A stretch of DNA of 64,000 nt from Nissolia schottii (lineage: Eukaryota > Streptophyta > Magnoliopsida > Fabales > Fabaceae), in the NCBI GenBank assembly GCA_003254905.1, contig QANU01105622.1, forward strand, positions 48,872-112,871, written 5' to 3'. Numbering within the stretch: the first letter of the stretch is position 1; each line of letters begins with the position of its first letter. Shown here piece by piece: positions 58,979-64,000 of this stretch. Below the pieces are notes generated by a model. That model was not told the DNA's origin and made no database searches. It saw only the letters and a program-made list of their open reading frames with translations. The position numbers were made by a program, and so were the translations under genes.

Positions 58979-61717
58979 CTAGTTACCATTGTTGCGATTC
59001 TTGAAATTCCAACGGCTGGACGTCATCTTCAAGATCAGATACACTTCGATCTTCAAGATCACCATCTCATATAATCGACCAAAAATTTTGAAATAAGCAT
59101 GCCTGCATTTTCTGTTGAAGAAAATGACACCCAATACTCCCCAAAACCCTGTGGCAAATCCGATTCCTAAGCCCATATAAAACCACGAATGTACTTCAGA
59201 TTCATCATCATGCTCTGTAATCGGATTTGTATTGTTGAAATTTTCATCTTGTCTGCAGTTCTTTGTAAGTGGAGATCCACAAAGTTTAGGATTGCCCATA
59301 TAACTAAGGTTTGTAAAACCTTGAAGTTGGGTCCCTGATGGTATTTTGCCCATAAAATTGTTGAATGAGAGGTTCAAGACTTCAAGAAAATTCATGTCAG
59401 ACATGGACTCAGGAATTTGTCCTGAAAGTCGGTTGCTCGAGAGATCAAGGGATTCCAACTGTTTCAAGCTCCCAATATCTTGTGATATCATTCCCACTAA
59501 GTGATTGTGAGACATATTCAATGATTGCAATCTAGCCAGCACAAATAACTCTGATGGTATTGTTCCTGATAGACTGTTACTTGAAAAGTCTATAGCATAC
59601 ATCGAACTTGAATATGTTAATTCATTTCCTTTTATAAGCAACGCAAGATTGAAAGTAAATGTCTTAGTTTTGTTCAATACATGAATGCTAATGAAGAACT
59701 CATCAATTGAACCATATTCAGCAATCATGCTTGTCATGTTGTGCAAGCAGTTGGGTATTGGTCCTGACAATCTATTATTTGCAAAATCCAATATCTTGAG
59801 AGAATGAAGCTGACATATATTCGCAGGAATATTACCACTGAATTGGTTGGATCTCAGTAGGAGAGCTTTTACACTTTGTCCCATCCATCTAGGTATAGCT
59901 CCAGAAAACTTATTTTCACCTAGATTAAGGATCCATAGATTTTTGCAATTTTTAAATGAGTGAGTTACTTCTCCTGATAACTCATTCCCATTTAAATTCA
60001 ATGAAATTAGATTAGATAAGGAACCCATTGAGTGTGGAATTTTTCCAATCAGGTTATTGTTCTCCAAGTTAACATGAAGCAATGATTCCCAGTGTATCCA
60101 ACAATTCGGAATTTCTCCGGATAAAGTATTATCAGAGATGTCCAAATACTTTAAATTGCTTTTTCCCTTCATCTTGTGACATAAGAGAGGAGCAATCGAT
60201 CCAGACAGTGAGTTACTAAATAATACCAAAAGTGTCACATTTGGTGATAATTGAGGCACACCACCCATCAAGTTATTTTGATCCAGCCAACAAATTTTGG
60301 AGTTTAGCAATACATTTGACATGTCTGCATTGATCGAGTTGTTTGTTAAAGAGAAATGGTCAAGTTGAGCGGCAAAGTTCCAAAACTTGTCAAGAGGTTC
60401 AAACGAAACCCTTGAGTCCATAATGGTTAGAGCTTTAAGTGAGGTTTGTGTATGTAGCCATGAAGGAAGTTTGGGAGTCACATATCCAAGCCACATGACT
60501 AGAAGTTGAAAAGGAGGGGTCCATTCTAGATCGAAATCAAATATCAAAGCTGGTGACCTCAACTCTAAAAATTTTAAATTTGAAAGAGAGTGAAAATTTC
60601 TTTCAGAGATATTTCCTGTCAAGGAATTATCAGCAACTTGTAAGGCCTCCAAGTTAAATAGTTCTCCAAGACTTTCTGGAAGAATTCCATTCAAGTCATT
60701 GAAATTGAGATTCAGCACATTCAAGGATGATAGATTTCCCAAACTTGTAGGAATTTGACCAGAGAATGAATTATCGTCAAGATAAAGTCTCTGCAGTTGG
60801 TCAAGTTGGCCGAACCAATCCGGAATAGGTCCATCCATATTATTTCCAGACAAAACCAATCTTTTAAGGCTTGAAAGATTTGGCAATGTTTTAGGTAGTT
60901 GGCCGTGTATGTAATTATCGGAAAGGTCGATCACAGATATCCCACAACTAAGATTGAATATCCAAGGAGGTAACTCAGACACAAAATCATTGTCGCCAAA
61001 ATTTAAAACTTGAAGTGAAGTAAAATTGGCATATTGAAGAGATGGATAGATATTATGAAGTTGACAATTGTACAAGAACAGCTCTGAAAGTGAAGGAAGT
61101 AAGGTCACTGGGTGAAGCCAATCAGTTTCGCTATGAAGATCAAAACTACTAAGGTCAAGATGTTGCAAGAAGGAAAGGGTAGAAATCCAGCGGAGGTTAT
61201 CAACGAGAAGACCGTCATTATATGATAAATCAAGATAACGAAGGTTGGAGGAGTTTTGACATTGGAAGGGATGTGTACCTTTTGACAGATCATTACATGC
61301 CTGATGACGCATGGGATTGTATCGGATGCGTTTGAAGTCATTGTTGGATAAATCCAAGTGGCTTAAGAATTCAAGATCCAGCAAAGACAGATCGAGTTCA
61401 CCTGTTAGGCAGTGTGATTTGTCGTCTTTGTCTCCATAAACAGGGGGAATTGTATGACAAGGGAGACTGAGTTCCGTGACTCTGCCAGTGATGTTGTCGC
61501 ATTGAACTCCTTCCCACTTACAGCAATCATTTTGAGGGAGCCATGAGGAGGAGAGTAAGCCAGCAGGATCTGTAACTCCTTGCTTGAAGTGAAGCAGCGT
61601 GCTCATGTCCTTCTCGCTACATCGAACCTTCATGCTGCACGTGACCGACTTTAGGGAGATTGTACACAGTAGTAACCAAACCAAAAGGGTTTCAATATGG
61701 TAGTGAAAGGCACCCAT
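58979..61717 (-). CDS. LRR receptor-like protein (RLP, EIX-receptor-like)
   Basis: Plasma-membrane receptor-like protein of the class that detects microbial or developmental ligands and signals through partner kinases. Single exon, 912 aa plus stop. The start is the ATG at 61717 (an in-frame GTG upstream at 61774 is not needed). Order: signal peptide (about 1-27, VWLLLCTISLKSVTC), LRRNT_2 domain with the paired Cys (NDCCKWEGVQC), about two dozen extracellular LRRs with LxxLxLSxNxLSGxIP consensus, an island region before the last repeats (TFTFNLALLIKGNELTYSSS), last LRRs, an acidic juxtamembrane stretch (EHDDESEVHS), one transmembrane helix (about 845-867, FYMGLGIGFATGFWGVLGVI) and a 45-residue tail without kinase. 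This organisation matches the tomato EIX receptor group. No frameshift seen; ligand unknown. Confidence 0.92.
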   Translation of the reverse strand: MGAFHYHIETLLVWLLLCTISLKSVTCSMKVRCSEKDMSTLLHFKQGVTDPAGLLSSSWLPQNDCCKWEGVQCDNITGRVTELSLPCHTIPPVYGDKDDKSHCLTGELDLSLLDLEFLSHLDLSNNDFKRIRYNPMRHQACNDLSKGTHPFQCQNSSNLRYLDLSYNDGLLVDNLRWISTLSFLQHLDLSSFDLHSETDWLHPVTLLPSLSELFLYNCQLHNIYPSLQYANFTSLQVLNFGDNDFVSELPPWIFNLSCGISVIDLSDNYIHGQLPKTLPNLSSLKRLVLSGNNMDGPIPDWFGQLDQLQRLYLDDNSFSGQIPTSLGNLSSLNVLNLNFNDLNGILPESLGELFNLEALQVADNSLTGNISERNFHSLSNLKFLELRSPALIFDFDLEWTPPFQLLVMWLGYVTPKLPSWLHTQTSLKALTIMDSRVSFEPLDKFWNFAAQLDHFSLTNNSINADMSNVLLNSKICWLDQNNLMGGVPQLSPNVTLLVLFSNSLSGSIAPLLCHKMKGKSNLKYLDISDNTLSGEIPNCWIHWESLLHVNLENNNLIGKIPHSMGSLSNLISLNLNGNELSGEVTHSFKNCKNLWILNLGENKFSGAIPRWMGQSVKALLLRSNQFSGNIPANICQLHSLKILDFANNRLSGPIPNCLHNMTSMIAEYGSIDEFFISIHVLNKTKTFTFNLALLIKGNELTYSSSMYAIDFSSNSLSGTIPSELFVLARLQSLNMSHNHLVGMISQDIGSLKQLESLDLSSNRLSGQIPESMSDMNFLEVLNLSFNNFMGKIPSGTQLQGFTNLSYMGNPKLCGSPLTKNCRQDENFNNTNPITEHDDESEVHSWFYMGLGIGFATGFWGVLGVIFFNRKCRHAYFKIFGRLYEMVILKIEVYLILKMTSSRWNFKNRNNGN

Positions 61718-61780
61718 AGTGATTGCTCGCTCAAGAAAATTATTTTGGTGATGGGAATGTATGTTACCACCCACTACAAG

Positions 61781-61788
61781 AATTTATA
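61781..61788 (-). promoter_or_regulatory. TATA box of the RLP gene
   Basis: TATAAATT on the minus strand, about 65 bp upstream of the ATG at 61717, which implies a short leader and supports that ATG. Confidence 0.55.
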
Positions 61789-64000
61789 AGGTTGGCGGCT
61801 CATTACTCATAATAATTTATGAGATTAATTTAATTTAAGGTATTATTAGTCTCAATTATTTTTTTACTATTAATTAAAGTATGTTATTACATGCGATTCT
61901 TAAAATCATTACTGTAAAAATAAAATACATTTTTAATAATGTATTAATACATGTCTAAATAAATAATATCAAAAAAAATTAACACTATCAATTTATAAAA
62001 ATTAAATTCAAAAAGATATTAACTATCTCATATATATTCTCATTGACGTGCATCCATCCATCTTTCAATTTCAAAGTCGTTTGTACAAGACAAGCTTCAC
62101 TTCAACTCTTGTGGAAAAATGGAAAGTGGGAGTTGGGGCACCTATGGCTATGGTGGTGACAGGAGGCGATTGTTGACTTCACAATGGCCAAGTCTTAACA
62201 ATATGATGGAAAACCTGGACATATGGAGAACAAGACAATGTGATCATATATAATTTCCACTACATTGAGTCGAGGAACCGTTATTGATGAATCGATGATT
62301 CCAATGTCTGGTCCCACACTATTCTGCAGTGGTTCAACTTCAGGTTTCTCACGCCATAGAGCAGATATTTTAAGGGAACATGGAATAAGAGTTACTACTG
62401 ACTACTGTATATACGCCCGTTTCGAAAGTTGTATATGGCCGAATAGGATTATTTAATATATTACCTAAGAATAATCTCACTTGAACAATAAAATTGAATA
62501 ACAAAATTGGATAATGTATAAAAATACAAAATATATGAGTGCACATCTATCCAACATAATTATTATACTTTTTATATACACTCACATGTTGTTGTATTTT
62601 TATACGTTGTCCAACTTTATTATTCAAGTAAGATTATCCACTATGTAATGCCTTCATCAATTTGGATGATGAGATCATTGTATTGTATACATAGAGATGA
62701 TAAAAATGAGTTCAACTCAGAGGGATGGTGCTAACAACTTGTCATTTTTTCGTGGGACGAGCTGATCTCGTTTTACTCACAGGTTAAGCGTGTTGGCTCG
62801 TGGGATAGGACGGGTTGGTTTGTGGAGAAAAATTCTTTTAATAGAAACAAAACATGATTTTGTAACATTTTTTTGGTTTTTGGTTGCAACAGTGACTTAG
62901 AATTTTGAACGGTATTAAAGTAAAGTACATTATAATTTTGTACATTTTTTTTACTTTTAAAAAATTAAATTGGTGACAATAGGTATTAGGAAAGGAATTT
63001 AATTTTTTTTTAAAATTTTGTGACTTCATAAACATTCTAATTTTTTTATTAGAATGATACATTTTAATAAATGAGTAAAAATTATGAAATTTTATTTATT
63101 TATTTATTGTTATCAGCTCGTGAACTAACTCACCAACTTACAAATATCTTAAAAATGGGGCATGTGCGTATATGTGTGTGTGTATATATATAACTCGTCA
63201 AAAAATCAATTTAGCTTATTTGTCATTCCAACTTATATGTTAAAATGAGGGATAATTAATTCAGATATGCACAGACATAAATTTTTTTATTTTTATTACA
63301 TAGTAAATAAAAATTACAAAATAAATAAATTAAAAATCAAATTAATCAATTAATATAATAAAATAATAATAATATTTATAATAGATATATATATATATAT
63401 ATAAAACTAATATTTAATAAGTGTCCAATAATATATTAATTATTAAAATACACGTAAATACTTAACAATATTTATTATATTACGTATAATTGTACATCAT
63501 AAAAGTAAACTAATTTAAAACATTGATTAATAATATTACATTTTGTTTATATTATTATTTTAAGTTAAATATAATTTTAACATTAATTAATGATAAAGAA
63601 AAAAATATTATTTTTATAAATCAAAATATAGTGAAGGTTGACCATTTCTACTTGAATATGAACTGGAAACTAGGATCATCCATTGATCCCTCTACTTGTA
63701 TCCCAATCAGATGGGTCTGGCTAGGATGGTATGCCTATTGATTGGTGCCATCTAATGATTCTCCTCTTTTTTTTAAAAAAATTAACTTTGAAAAATTATA
63801 AATCAATCCACATCTTTTAATGCGTATTAAATTTTGTTCCCACCTTATAAAACTTAATTATTTACACATTGACCTCACAAGTATAAGCAAAATTATCAAA
63901 ATACCTTTATCTCTCGTACCTCTCCTCCTCCCTCTTACCGGGCCACACGCCTCATATTTATGTCTAGTTTATGAGATTATTAATCTTAAGGTATTATTAT
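61789..64000. other. Intergenic DNA upstream of the RLP
   Basis: Contains a foldback element at 62467-62642 and, at about 62700-63150, hAT-like words (GAGCTGATCTCG, GGCTCGTGGGATAGGACGGG, AGCTCGTGAACTAACTCACC). The rest is AT-rich with an AT microsatellite near 63384-63405. No gene recognised. Confidence 0.5.
62467..62642. mobile_element. 176-bp foldback MITE
   Basis: Left arm AAGAATAATCTCACTTGAA, then TATAAAAATACAA; right arm TTGTATTTTTATACGTTGTCC, then TTCAAGTAAGATTATCCA. Arms of about 75 bp pair with few mismatches around a 20-bp centre. CTA flanks on both sides and could be a 3-bp target duplication. Confidence 0.7.

Noticed and set aside
61718..61774. 19-residue extension of the RLP
   Set aside because: Begins with GTG; the ATG at 61717 is followed directly by a good signal peptide and lies at a sensible distance from the TATA box.

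Overview
This is a 64 kb piece of a higher-plant nuclear chromosome. Genes are multi-exon with GT-AG introns, intergenic DNA is AT-rich and full of small transposons, and the gene set (clan-72 P450, PAR1 protein, beta-tubulin with acidic tail, ADF with a one-codon first exon, MIR393, LRR receptor-like protein) is eudicot. The Au-like SINE and the general style of the MITEs would suit a legume, but that is an inference; nothing here fixes the genus.

Layout. 0-0.8 kb: end of a hAT-like element next to the 3' end of a Copia-like retrotransposon. 4.2-7.7 kb (-): complete four-exon clan-72 cytochrome P450, with an exon-4 relic of a second copy at 11.6 kb. 12.3-15.35 kb: repeat block that resembles a long gypsy-type LTR and ends within about 10 bp of the next stop codon. 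15.4-20.7 kb (-): complete 14-exon RNA polymerase III subunit RPC3. 22.25-23.01 kb: non-autonomous Mutator-like element with a perfect 10-bp target duplication. 23.1-24.3 kb: a MITE and a foldback element. 25.7 kb (+): MIR393 precursor. 32.8-34.1 kb (+): PAR1-family secreted protein. 36.5-38.5 kb (-): beta-tubulin. 39.03-39.59 kb: 557 uninterrupted T. 42.8-45.4 kb (+): five-knuckle CCHC protein, followed at 46.7-51.8 kb (+) by a divergent tandem paralog with a giant Lys-rich repetitive first exon and an Au-like SINE in an intron. 53.5-54.7 kb (+): actin-depolymerizing factor gene cut off exactly at the only N of the window. 55.9-58.2 kb: two tandem copies of an inverted-repeat element made of degenerate AAGTTTGTG motifs. 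59.0-61.7 kb (-): intact LRR receptor-like protein.

The genes do not form a pathway or operon-like unit; they are independent plant transcription units. Links seen are local: the two zinc-knuckle genes are tandem duplicates, the P450 has a nearby relic, and several introns carry small transposons or segmental duplications.

Exon boundaries were derived by hand from splice signals and reading-frame continuity. RPC3 (515 aa), the P450 (510 aa), beta-tubulin (448 aa), PAR1 (200 aa) and the first CCHC gene (265 aa) each close exactly in frame. I found no new multi-gene system. The most unusual items are the repeat-expanded zinc-knuckle paralog, the MIR393 locus, the GC-AG intron in RPC3, the dated transposon insertions, and two probable assembly defects (poly-T and the N junction).
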